DNA of 39,060 nucleotides from Gordonia sp. (in: high G+C Gram-positive bacteria) (lineage in GTDB: Bacteria; Actinomycetota; Actinomycetes; Mycobacteriales; Mycobacteriaceae), in the NCBI RefSeq assembly GCF_020438995.1, contig NZ_JAGQTN010000190.1, forward strand, positions 1 through 39,060. Reading direction: 5' to 3'. Positions 24,233 to 31,741 of this stretch are shown here, piece after piece. Below the pieces are notes generated by a model that was given only the letters and a program-made list of their open reading frames with translations, had not been told where the DNA came from and did no database searches. How positions within the stretch are numbered: position 1 is the stretch's first letter; the number at the start of each line of letters is the position of its first letter. Position numbers and translations under genes: made by a program.

Positions 24233-24370
24233 TTGTCTTCCCTCTCCCGGCGGGTAACCGGCTGTATACGGATACGCTGTGGGACACGGCCTTTCGTGCA
24301 CCCCGATCAACCCGATGACCTGCGCCAACCGGGCCGTCCAGCGATATTGACAACCCTGACGGGATAGCCA

Positions 24371-24388
24371 ACTGTAACTGCTACAGTA
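24371..24388. promoter_or_regulatory. Shared inverted-repeat motif upstream of the CoA-transferase
   Basis: ACTGTAACTGCTACAGTA: perfect ACTGTA/TACAGT arms 5 bases apart. It lies 44 bases before the CoA-transferase start and 139 bases from the divergent ALDH start, so it could act on both. Confidence 0.65.
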
Positions 24389-24432
24389 TGTACTCTACAA
24401 ACGTTTGGGAAGCCCGCGAAAGGAATCCACAC

Positions 24433-25653
24433 ATGTCCGGTCTGCTCAGCGGAGTCAAAGTCGTCGAACTGGCCTCGTGGACGTACGTGCCATGCGCCGG
24501 CGCCATGCTCGCCGACTGGGGTGCCGACGTCATCAAGGTCGAGGACACCAAGGGCGGTGACCCGGCACGCTACCTCGTCTCCGGCGGTCTGCGGCCCGAG
24601 GATTCCCGAGTCAACGCCAACGCGGTGATGGAGATCGGCAACCACGGCAAACGCAGCCTGGCCATCGATATCAAGAGTCCCGACGGGCGGGAGATCTTCG
24701 GCAAGCTCCTCGCGCAGGCCGACGTGTTCCTCACCAACTGGCTGCCCGGACAGCTCGAGCGCGCGAATCTGACCGTCGATGAACTGCGGAAGTTCAACCC
24801 GGACATCATCATCGCCCGCGGTAGTGGCCAGGGTCAGCGCGGTCCGGACGCCAACCGGCCCGGCTTCGACGGCACTTCCTACACCGGCCGGGCCGGCGTG
24901 GCCTTCGCCCTGACCCCCGACGGTGTGGAGTTCCCGTTCGCCCAGACCACCGCGTTCGGCGACCTGCAGGGCGGAGCCACCCTCGCCGGCGGTGTGTCCG
25001 CCGCGCTTTTCCACCGCGAACGGCATCGTCACGCCGCGATCGTCGACGGTTCGCTGCTGGCGCAAGGCATGTGGGCCGTCGCACCGGATATCGCGATCGC
25101 CGACTACTACGGCAACGACGGCGTGCCCAAGTGGCAGGCCGGCGACGCACCCAACCCGGTGGTCAACCGTTACAAGACCAAGGACGGCCGCTGGTTCCAG
25201 CTGATGTTCCTGCAGGCCGACCGCTACTGGGCCGACTTCTGCGTGCGCATCGGCCGTCCCGAACTGTCCGACGACGCCCGGTTCACCCCGCTGGCCAACC
25301 TCACCGCCAACAAGGTCGAGGCCACCGCCCTGCTACGTGAGGTGTTCGCCGAACGCGATCTCGCCGAGTGGGTCGAGATCTTCCAGGCCGAGACCGGCGC
25401 CTGGTGCACCCTGGCCTCACCTGCCGAGGTACCGAACGACCCGCAGGTGCAGGCCAACGGCTACCTGCTCACCCTCACCGACGACAAGGGCGAGGAATTC
25501 CACACCGTCGCCGCCCCCGTCCAGTTCGACGAAACCCCGCCCGAGCCGACCCGCTCCCCCGGCCACGGCGAACACACCGACGAGATCCTCACCGAACTCG
25601 GCTACGACTGGGACAAGATCATCGACGCCAAGGTCTCTGGAGCCGTCCTGTAA
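24433..25653 (+). CDS. Class III CoA-transferase (CaiB/BaiF family)
   Basis: CoA-transferase or racemase of 406 residues, ATG 24433 after AAAGGAATC. Seen: LLSGVKVVELASWTYVPCAGAMLADWGADVIKVED at the N-terminus, NHGKRSLAIDIKSPDG, and AFGDLQGGATLAGGVSAAL, where Asp177 is the catalytic residue that forms the mixed anhydride. VDGSLLAQG follows. The family moves CoA between acids without ATP, or epimerises 2-methylacyl-CoA. At 406 residues it is nearer to the transferases than to the shorter racemases. The gene is monocistronic, with a shared-motif copy upstream and a palindromic element directly downstream. Confidence 0.9.
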   Translation: MSGLLSGVKVVELASWTYVPCAGAMLADWGADVIKVEDTKGGDPARYLVSGGLRPEDSRVNANAVMEIGNHGKRSLAIDIKSPDGREIFGKLLAQADVFLTNWLPGQLERANLTVDELRKFNPDIIIARGSGQGQRGPDANRPGFDGTSYTGRAGVAFALTPDGVEFPFAQTTAFGDLQGGATLAGGVSAALFHRERHRHAAIVDGSLLAQGMWAVAPDIAIADYYGNDGVPKWQAGDAPNPVVNRYKTKDGRWFQLMFLQADRYWADFCVRIGRPELSDDARFTPLANLTANKVEATALLREVFAERDLAEWVEIFQAETGAWCTLASPAEVPNDPQVQANGYLLTLTDDKGEEFHTVAAPVQFDETPPEPTRSPGHGEHTDEILTELGYDWDKIIDAKVSGAVL

Positions 25654-25663
25654 GAGCCTCATC

Positions 25664-25877
25664 TCGCCGGACCCTTCGAGACGCGGTCGGCTCGCAAGCT
25701 CGCGCGACAGCTCCTCAGGGATCAAGATGCTTGGCCGCAACCAAACTTCTTGATCCCTGAGGCCGTTGCGACGAAGCAGCAACGTGCGAACTGCCGACAT
25801 CTGCCTGGCCGGGACCAAACTTCTTGATCCCTGAGGCCGATGCGACGAAGGAGCGAGGGTCACGAAGGGTCCGGCGA
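25664..25877. repeat. MITE-like palindromic element, copy A (214 bp)
   Basis: Ends TCGCCGGACCCTTCG and CGAAGGGTCCGGCGA are perfect inverted repeats. Inside, CTCAGGGATCAAGA and TCTTGATCCCTGAG form a second hairpin, and TTCTTGATCCCTGAGGCC recurs twice. It lies between convergent genes (CoA-transferase and the DUF7064/7065-like gene) and may work as a terminator. There is no coding potential. Confidence 0.8.
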
Positions 25878-25915
25878 CCTTTCGACACCTGACGCCACCA
25901 CCTCGAACCAAACCT

Positions 25916-27058
25916 CTACGGCGCCAACGATATCCAGTCCGCAAACCCCGACGGGTCGTGGCGGCCCAAAGCGCCGTGTTCGAACAGGCCCCACCCTTCA
26001 CGGACGGTCCCATCGGCCTCGGTGCATTCGGCACGACCGACATGGTCGATGACGCCGAACGGGATCCTCCCGGCTACGGCCGGGTCGTTCATGTCGTAAT
26101 CGACACGGCGGGTGAAGTTCTCGCCGAGCCACTTGCCGTGGGACCAGTCCGGGTCACCGCCGTAACCACCGCCGACGTGGATCGGTGCGCCCAGCAGCGA
26201 GGTGATCTCGACGGTGAGCTGGCTGCCGTCCTGGGTGGTGGTCACGACTGTCGCGCCGGTGGGAATCCTTGTGCCCGAGGCATAGTGGACGGTGATCCGC
26301 GGCCAGCCCAACTGTTCGATGCGGCCGTCCTTCCATACCCGGGTGCAGTCGTTGAGAATGCGGTAGCCGTCGGGTTCCTCCTGGATGATCAGCACGATCT
26401 GGAAGTCGTCAAAGGCGAGTGGGTAGTAGTTCCACCACATGCCCTCGAACGGCGGATCAGCGGGCCGCCCGGCGGGTTCGGGTTCGCCGTTGGGGCGCAC
26501 ACCCCACGACCGGTCGCGGCTGCCGATCCACAGGGCCGGGTCGACGGCGATCTCCTCGCCGTCGATGGTGATCGACCCCGACCAGGTGCCGGTCTGGGCG
26601 AATCGCTGGGCGTCGAGGGTGACGCGGGTGCCGGCCCGCATCTTGTGGGTCTGCTCCTGCACTACGTCGAACAGCCCGTTCCATTCCAGATCGACGGCGA
26701 TGCCCTCGGTGTCGGCGACGGTCAGGTGCAGGCGCCGCAGCGGTTCGGTGACGTCCATCCGGTAGTTGCCCACGTGCGGGTGCAGCCGGTCGTTGTCGAT
26801 GGCGTCGCTGAAGTGGACGGCATGGGTGAATTCGCCCTTGTCAGTACTGCGCCGGATCAGCACGAACGCGTCCTTCACCCCGAGGATCGGGTAGTAGCCG
26901 ATCCCGGAGATGAGGAAGATGTTGCCGCTACGGTCGTGTGCGTTCAGATACGACCGGTCGTAGAAGTTCCGGTCGGAGTTGGCGGGCCACGCGATGGGTT
27001 GCGGCAGTTGGTGAATGGGAAACTCGTCGGCGGGGCCGAGTCCGTAGGGTGCGGGCAT
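25916..27058 (-). CDS. DUF7064/7065-like protein, possible CrtC-type beta-barrel
   Basis: A 380-residue protein from ATG 27058, behind GGAAGGAG and 2 bases after the upstream stop. It is soluble, Trp/Tyr-rich and beta-rich, with no signal peptide. Segments such as NFYDRSYLNAHDRSGNIFLI, WIGSRDRSWGVRPNG, MWWNYYPLAFDD and GYRILNDCTRVWKDGRIEQLGWP resemble proteins listed as DUF7065 plus DUF7064, with a fold related to hydroxyneurosporene hydratase (CrtC) or AttH. The relation is from memory and moderately uncertain. Such genes recur in steroid- and terpenoid-degrading clusters. It is coupled with the APH-fold kinase gene, so the two probably act on the same intermediate. Confidence 0.65.
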   Translation of the reverse strand: MPAPYGLGPADEFPIHQLPQPIAWPANSDRNFYDRSYLNAHDRSGNIFLISGIGYYPILGVKDAFVLIRRSTDKGEFTHAVHFSDAIDNDRLHPHVGNYRMDVTEPLRRLHLTVADTEGIAVDLEWNGLFDVVQEQTHKMRAGTRVTLDAQRFAQTGTWSGSITIDGEEIAVDPALWIGSRDRSWGVRPNGEPEPAGRPADPPFEGMWWNYYPLAFDDFQIVLIIQEEPDGYRILNDCTRVWKDGRIEQLGWPRITVHYASGTRIPTGATVVTTTQDGSQLTVEITSLLGAPIHVGGGYGGDPDWSHGKWLGENFTRRVDYDMNDPAVAGRIPFGVIDHVGRAECTEADGTVREGWGLFEHGALGRHDPSGFADWISLAP

Positions 27059-27060
27059 CG

Positions 27061-28194
27061 TCAGGCTCCTTCCGACAGCAGACGCTCGATCAGCGGACGA
27101 TGGTAGAACAGTTCCTCGATCTCCTTCGGTGCTTCCATCTCCCCGAAATGCACACGACGCGCCCCGGTGCGCATGAACACCACGCACCATTGCAGCGAGG
27201 CGAACACATAGAACCACCGCAGGTCGCCCACCTCGACACCTGTAAGTTCGCGGTAGGTCTGCCGCACATCCTCCTCACGTAGCAGATGCGGCAACCCGCC
27301 CATGTTGAGCATGGTCGCGATCTCCTCGAACACCATGTGCGCGAAGATCAACCACGCCACGTCGGTTTCGCGTGGACCGACCCGCGCCATCTCCCAGTCG
27401 AGGACGGCCGCGGGAACGAAGTCCTCGTACATGATGTTGCCGATGCGCGCATCGCCCCATGTCACCACCGATTCGCTCGCGGCCACGTCCTCGGGAAAAT
27501 TGCTCTCCAGCCATTCGATGGCCCGGTCGATGAGTCCGGACCGGCCGATATCGCCGGCCGCGAACTCGTACCAGTCGACGAGCCAGACGAATTGGCGGCG
27601 CAGATCTGTATCCCCTTGCGGCATCGTCTCGTTGAGAAATCCGCAGGTTTCGGCCGGGACCGAGTGGATACCCGCGATCACCCGCACCGTCGCATCCTGT
27701 AGTGCACGTTGCTGTTCTACCGGTGCGTCGGCCAGCCAGTTGCCGCCGCACGTGTACGGCAGCACGTCCGGCGGCACCACTCCGGCGCATTCCTCCATCA
27801 GGAAGAACGGCTCGCCCAGGATGTCGCCGGTGGGTTCGAGGGCGACCACCGTGGGCACCGGGACATCGGTGAGTTCGCCGACCAGACGCATCACCTCGTA
27901 CTGGTGGTCGAGCCGGTACTGCCGGAACACCGGGACGTCCTGTGCCGCCGGGGCCATCCGGAGGATCCACCGGGCGTCCGGCAGGTCGTCGCCGGGCCAG
28001 GACGCCTGCACGGCGATGGTCTCCGACGACATCCCGTTGGCATCCGACGCGCCCGCCGCGGTGACCACCGGAGGTGCCTGAGAGGCGATCACGGTAGGCA
28101 GCCACGCCGCGAGGGCGGTCGCCAACTCATTGCTGTCGCGGCTGGAAACCTGGATATGAAAGTCGTCCGCAGTGGGGTCGTTCACCGTGCTCAT
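27061..28194 (-). CDS. APH-fold phosphotransferase (acyl-CoA/ACAD10-like kinase family)
   Basis: About 377 residues from ATG 28194; an in-frame ATG at 28206 is also possible. Neither has a clear ribosome site, and a TATGAT box (28229-28234) lies close by, so a short-leader transcript is likely. The kinase core shows VTWGDARIGNIMYEDF, the catalytic loop with Trp in place of the usual His of HGDxxxxN, and AAVLDWEMARVGPRETDVAWL with the metal-binding Asp. Family members occur next to acyl-CoA dehydrogenases in bacteria and are fused to them in ACAD10/11. LvaA of Pseudomonas phosphorylates 4-hydroxyacyl-CoA. A hydroxyacyl-CoA kinase role is inferred; antibiotic resistance is unlikely in this setting. 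Confidence 0.8.
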   Translation of the reverse strand: MSTVNDPTADDFHIQVSSRDSNELATALAAWLPTVIASQAPPVVTAAGASDANGMSSETIAVQASWPGDDLPDARWILRMAPAAQDVPVFRQYRLDHQYEVMRLVGELTDVPVPTVVALEPTGDILGEPFFLMEECAGVVPPDVLPYTCGGNWLADAPVEQQRALQDATVRVIAGIHSVPAETCGFLNETMPQGDTDLRRQFVWLVDWYEFAAGDIGRSGLIDRAIEWLESNFPEDVAASESVVTWGDARIGNIMYEDFVPAAVLDWEMARVGPRETDVAWLIFAHMVFEEIATMLNMGGLPHLLREEDVRQTYRELTGVEVGDLRWFYVFASLQWCVVFMRTGARRVHFGEMEAPKEIEELFYHRPLIERLLSEGA

Positions 28195-28238
28195 GCGCAC
28201 CACCATGACACGAATACGGAGCGGATCACATCATAAAC

Positions 28239-28277
28239 GTGGAAGTTCCGTGCGCACATGGCGCACGGAACTTCCAC
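28239..28277 (-). terminator. Very strong hairpin terminator of the ACAD operon
   Basis: A perfect 17-bp stem (28239-28255 with 28261-28277) with a 5-base loop, starting 21 bases beyond the ACAD stop. It separates the ACAD operon from the kinase gene, whose promoter must lie in the 40 or so bases left before 28194. Confidence 0.85.
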
Positions 28278-28297
28278 CTATGTCGCGCAGCGCCCGG

Positions 28298-29497
28298 TTA
28301 CGACGCCGCGGGGGCCTTGGGGGCGGCGTAGACCGGCTTGCCCAGACCCAGGATGTACTGGGCGATCATGTTGCGGAACACCTCCAGCGTGCCGCCGTAG
28401 ATGCCGGTGAGCGGCGACCAGCGATACACGTACTCGGCGCGGCTCAGGTCGGCGCCCGGCTCGTCGATGGGCAGCACCGACGTGGGGCCGACGATGTCCA
28501 TGAGCACCGGCGACACATCGCGCATCGCCTGCGCCAGGGCCACCCGGCCGAACATGTGCGGCGAGGCGAGGGCCGCCTCGACCTTGGCCAGCGACTGCCC
28601 CAGACGCACCGACACCAGCGGGTCGTCGACGCGGCGTGTGCCGTCGGGGCCCTCCTGCGAAACCTCGCGCACCACCGCGTCGGCGGCCTTGGCGACGTAC
28701 ACGCCCTGATGCTGCAGGATCGACACGTCATCGAGGCCATCGATCACGGCGTCGACCACGCCGTGTTCCTTGTTGAGCGGCTCGCGCACCACGGTCCAGC
28801 CCTCGTTGACCTCGCCGAGCCGGTACTTGTCGGAGATGCGGACGTCGCTGTAGTAGACGATGTTGGTGCGGTCGCCGTCGACCGTCCACAGCGGCTGGAT
28901 CTCGACGCCGGGGGTGTCGAGCGGCACCAGAAACATGGTGAGGCTCTTGTGTTTACGGGCGTCCGGATCTGTGTTGGTGATCAGGAAGCAGTACTGGCAG
29001 TTATGCGCGCCGGTGGTGAACATCTTGGAGCCGTTGATGACCCAGTCGTCGCCGTCGCGCACCGCCCGGGTCTTGCAGGTCGCCACGTCCGAGCCGCCGT
29101 CGGGTTCGGTGTAGCCCAGGCACATCCGGACGTCACCGTCGTAGATGCCCTGCAGAACCTCTTCGCGCAGTTCGGGTTTGGCGAACATCGCCACCGAATG
29201 TGCGATCAGGACGGTGGTTCCCCAGGTGACCCAGGGGAATTCGGCCTTGCGCCGTTCCAGATGCCAGATCCGGGATTCGACGCGAGAAAAGCCTCCCTCC
29301 CAGCCTTCCGCGCCCTTGATCTCCTTTTCCAGCCAGCCTTTTTCGGCCAGCGCCCGGTGCACACCGATGTCGAAATTGTCGCCGGTGTCGCGGTCGTGTT
29401 TGCGCACCTCGTCGGTGACGTGCGTGGCGAGGAATTCGCGAACCTCGGCCTGAAACGCCTTTTCGTCTTCGGTGAGTTCGACTTTCGAGAAATCCAT
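28298..29497 (-). CDS. Acyl-CoA dehydrogenase, large subunit of heteromeric type
   Basis: FAD acyl-CoA dehydrogenase of 399 residues, ATG 29497. Marks: an N-terminal helical domain with EKAFQAEVREFLATHV, the FAD/substrate motif LGYTEPDGGSDVATCKTRAV, WVINGSKMFTTGA, and the C-terminal IYGGTLEVFRNMIAQYILGLG. The last replaces the G-G-T-x-E-I/V-x-R segment of homotetrameric ACADs in a form typical of actinobacterial FadE proteins that pair as alpha2beta2 enzymes for bulky steroid acyl-CoAs (ChsE4-ChsE5 and similar). The partner subunit is encoded 34 bases upstream. It is the last gene before a strong terminator. Confidence 0.9.
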   Translation of the reverse strand: MDFSKVELTEDEKAFQAEVREFLATHVTDEVRKHDRDTGDNFDIGVHRALAEKGWLEKEIKGAEGWEGGFSRVESRIWHLERRKAEFPWVTWGTTVLIAHSVAMFAKPELREEVLQGIYDGDVRMCLGYTEPDGGSDVATCKTRAVRDGDDWVINGSKMFTTGAHNCQYCFLITNTDPDARKHKSLTMFLVPLDTPGVEIQPLWTVDGDRTNIVYYSDVRISDKYRLGEVNEGWTVVREPLNKEHGVVDAVIDGLDDVSILQHQGVYVAKAADAVVREVSQEGPDGTRRVDDPLVSVRLGQSLAKVEAALASPHMFGRVALAQAMRDVSPVLMDIVGPTSVLPIDEPGADLSRAEYVYRWSPLTGIYGGTLEVFRNMIAQYILGLGKPVYAAPKAPAAS

Positions 29498-29531
29498 GGT
29501 CTTGTCAGTCCTGTTCTTACGGGTCCGGCGC

Positions 29532-30605
29532 TCAGGCGGATGCTTCTGCGTTTTCGCGGGCGGCGACTTCGCGGGCGGCGGCGAGCTGCGCGACGCGCAC
29601 AGCAGCGCGGGCCGGATCACCGCCGGCCAGCGGCCAACCCCGGGCTCGAGTCAGATACGCCGTCGCCGCCGCTTCGGTGGACACACCGAGACCACCTTGG
29701 GTATGCACCGCGACGATCGCTGACTTGGCGGCCTCATCGGTCATGAATACATAAGCAGCACTGGCTAGTTCGGCGCGGGCATCAGGCTCGTTCTCGAGGA
29801 ACCAAGCCGCCTTGCGAGCCAGATTGCGTCCGCTCTCGACGGTGATGGCGATGTTGGCGAGCGGATGCGAGACGCCCTGCAGCGACGCGATCGGCACCCC
29901 GAGGGTGTAGCGGTTGACGGCGAATTCGGCGGCGATGCGCATCGTCGCCTCCAGCAGACCCACCAGAGCCGACGCGGTGAGCAGCCGCCACTCATCGACG
30001 GCCAGCTCGAACGCCCTGACGGCCTCAGGCCCGCTCGCGATGGCGGTGCGCGAGTCGGCGGCGGCCGGATCGACCCATGCCATCGGCAGCTTACCGATAT
30101 TCTCCACGCGGACCGGCTTGTCCGAGAAGGACAGCCGCACAACATCATCACCTTCGCGGACGATGATCTCATCGGCGATCGCCGCCTGCGCCACCAGACG
30201 CTTGCCTGCGGCTCCATTGCTTCCGGCCGCGTCCAGCGCGAGAATCCGCGAGCCGGAGATGATCTCGTCATCACCGGAGAGCGCGCCGAGCCGGGCGAGC
30301 AACCGCGCCGACACCACGTGATCGATCCACGGCACCGGCGCGAGCGAGCGGCCCACCTCCTCGGCGATCAGGGTGAGGTCGACGAGCGTCGCACCGTCGC
30401 CGCCCTCGGCCTCGCTGACCGCCATCGATGTGGCGCCGGTGGCGATGAGTTGCTTCCACAGCGCCTCGTCGAAACCGGTCGCCTCGGCCGCCCGCACGGC
30501 ATCGATGGTGCTGTGCGCCTGGAAGAGCTTGGCGAACGCCGTCTGCAGGTCGGTGTGGTCGGTGGTGAGGCTGTAGTCTTCGCGACGGAGTTCGTAGCGA
30601 TCCAT
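29532..30605 (-). CDS. Acyl-CoA dehydrogenase, small partner subunit
   Basis: A 357-residue ACAD-fold protein. ATG 30605 overlaps the upstream TGA by one base (TGATG) and has AGGAG. The N-terminal helices, VSEAEGGDGATLVDLTLIAEEVGRSLAP, LLEATMRIAAEFAVNRYTLGVPIASLQGVSHPLANIAI and GGLGVSTE show the fold. The middle beta-domain is short, and the FAD-binding TEPxxGSD segment is not seen. This is the pattern of the degenerate subunit in alpha2beta2 steroid ACADs, where only the pair forms complete FAD sites. It is followed by the large subunit after 34 bases. Confidence 0.88.
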   Translation of the reverse strand: MDRYELRREDYSLTTDHTDLQTAFAKLFQAHSTIDAVRAAEATGFDEALWKQLIATGATSMAVSEAEGGDGATLVDLTLIAEEVGRSLAPVPWIDHVVSARLLARLGALSGDDEIISGSRILALDAAGSNGAAGKRLVAQAAIADEIIVREGDDVVRLSFSDKPVRVENIGKLPMAWVDPAAADSRTAIASGPEAVRAFELAVDEWRLLTASALVGLLEATMRIAAEFAVNRYTLGVPIASLQGVSHPLANIAITVESGRNLARKAAWFLENEPDARAELASAAYVFMTDEAAKSAIVAVHTQGGLGVSTEAAATAYLTRARGWPLAGGDPARAAVRVAQLAAAREVAARENAEASA

Positions 30606-31462
30606 CACTGCTCCTGTTCGTGGTGCTGGGCGTCGGGGGTGGTGGCGAAGAAGAACTCTTGCGCGTTGTTGTACAGATAGTTTTCGAGGACCTGTTCGGG
30701 GAGGTCGAGGTTACGTGCCTCGGGAATCACCCTGCGCTGGGACAGAACCGGCCAGTCCGAGCCGAAGATCACCTTGTTCGGCCCGCGGGTGCGCATGTAG
30801 TGCAGCAGGCTGTCGGGCAGGCGTTTGGGCGACCACGCAGACGTCATCAGCCGCAGGTTCGGGTACTTGATGAGCATCCGGATCGCCACGTCCCACCACG
30901 GGTCGGCGCCGTGGATCATGCACAGTTTGAGTTCGGGGAACCGCACGCACACCCGGTCGAGATGGATCGGGTTCTGCACCTCGCCGGGGATCGGTGGACC
31001 GGGGATCCCGGTGTTGATGCAAAGCGGCAGTTCGAGTTCGGCGCACTTGGCGTACAGCGGATAGTAGACGGCATCACCCGGCGGATACTGACCGTAGCCC
31101 CAAAAACTCGGTCCCACCGTGGCGTAGCTGATCGGCAGGTCAGCGACCATCGCGGTCAGCTCCCGCAGGTGGGCGACCGGCCGCAGCAGATCGAAACCAC
31201 CCATCGACATCGTGAACCTGTCCGGGTGCGCCTGCACGGCCTTGACGACGGTGTTGGACGGGTTGGAGATCGAGTTCATCAGGATCGCCTTGCGCACACC
31301 CTGCTCGTCCATCTCGTCGAGCAGGGCGTCGAGGTCGACCGGCTCGTACATCGACGCCGCGCCTTTGAAGTAGTCGTCGCGCACGGCGAGCATCCACGCC
31401 GGCTGCTGCACTGTCTCGCCGAAGTGGACGTTGACGAGACAGTCGATAACGTTGCGGGGCAC
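30605..31462 (-). CDS. Amidohydrolase-2 family protein (second, short type)
   Basis: A 285-residue TIM-barrel hydrolase. GTG 31462 has GGAG 5 bases before it; the in-frame sequence further upstream (to 31621) crosses the promoter region and has no such site. Marks: NVIDCLVNVHFGE, where the family's first metal motif DxHxH is reduced to a single His; LCMIHGADPWWDVAIRML; and VIFGSDWPVLSQRRV with the C-terminal metal Asp. The product could hydrolyse or decarboxylate an intermediate. It overlaps the ACAD small subunit, so it is part of the same leftward operon and probably of the same pathway. It is not a close copy of the 431-residue amidohydrolase at 10568. Confidence 0.85.
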   Translation of the reverse strand: MPRNVIDCLVNVHFGETVQQPAWMLAVRDDYFKGAASMYEPVDLDALLDEMDEQGVRKAILMNSISNPSNTVVKAVQAHPDRFTMSMGGFDLLRPVAHLRELTAMVADLPISYATVGPSFWGYGQYPPGDAVYYPLYAKCAELELPLCINTGIPGPPIPGEVQNPIHLDRVCVRFPELKLCMIHGADPWWDVAIRMLIKYPNLRLMTSAWSPKRLPDSLLHYMRTRGPNKVIFGSDWPVLSQRRVIPEARNLDLPEQVLENYLYNNAQEFFFATTPDAQHHEQEQ

Positions 31463-31566
31463 CGAATCTCCGATTCTTCCGACTGCGCGCTGGGCTGTGT
31501 GCGAACACTCCGTACAGCACGGCACGAAGGCTCGCGAGAACCGTCGACCGCACCGCGATCTCCTAT

Positions 31567-31584
31567 ACTGTATACCTATCGGTA
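31567..31584. promoter_or_regulatory. Weak match to the shared motif (amidohydrolase side)
   Basis: ACTGTATACCTATCGGTA agrees at 11 of 18 positions with the P450-side site. It lies 104 bases upstream of the leftward amidohydrolase start and is the weakest of the five sites. Confidence 0.35.
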
Positions 31585-31647
31585 GAGCCTTCCGCAATAT
31601 CGGGCCGCAGGTGCCGGGCAATTTCCGGACGCCACTGTCCCATTGCT

Positions 31648-31665
31648 GCCGAAAGGCTTACAGTT
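31648..31665. promoter_or_regulatory. Shared-motif site upstream of the FadD19-like ligase
   Basis: GCCGAAAGGCTTACAGTT matches the P450-side site at 13 of 18 positions, including the block AAGGCTTAC; only the right half-arm TACAG is complete. It lies 76 bases before the TTG start at 31742. Confidence 0.45.
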
Positions 31666-31696
31666 AGACAGACCGCACAGGTGTGGGCAGCCGATA

Positions 31697-31723
31697 CCCA
31701 CGCCCACACCCACGCCCACACCC
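31697..31723 (-). repeat. C/G-run repeat, potential G-quadruplex
   Basis: Five CCC runs, each separated by exactly 3 bases, from two copies of CCCACGCCCACA and a partial third. The minus strand therefore has five GGG runs with 3-base loops, a classic quadruplex pattern. It ends 18 bases before the FadD start. Confidence 0.7.
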
Positions 31724-31741
31724 ACTGCCGAGGGAGCCGCC

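Noticed and set aside
27061-28194. Aminoglycoside resistance gene
   Set aside because: The APH fold is shared by many kinases; the WGDARIGN loop and the catabolic setting fit acyl-CoA-linked phosphotransferases, not resistance enzymes.
31462-31621. Longer start for the short amidohydrolase (to 31621)
   Set aside because: The extra 53 residues are Arg/Cys-rich, cross the divergent promoter region and lack a ribosome site, whereas GTG 31462 has one.
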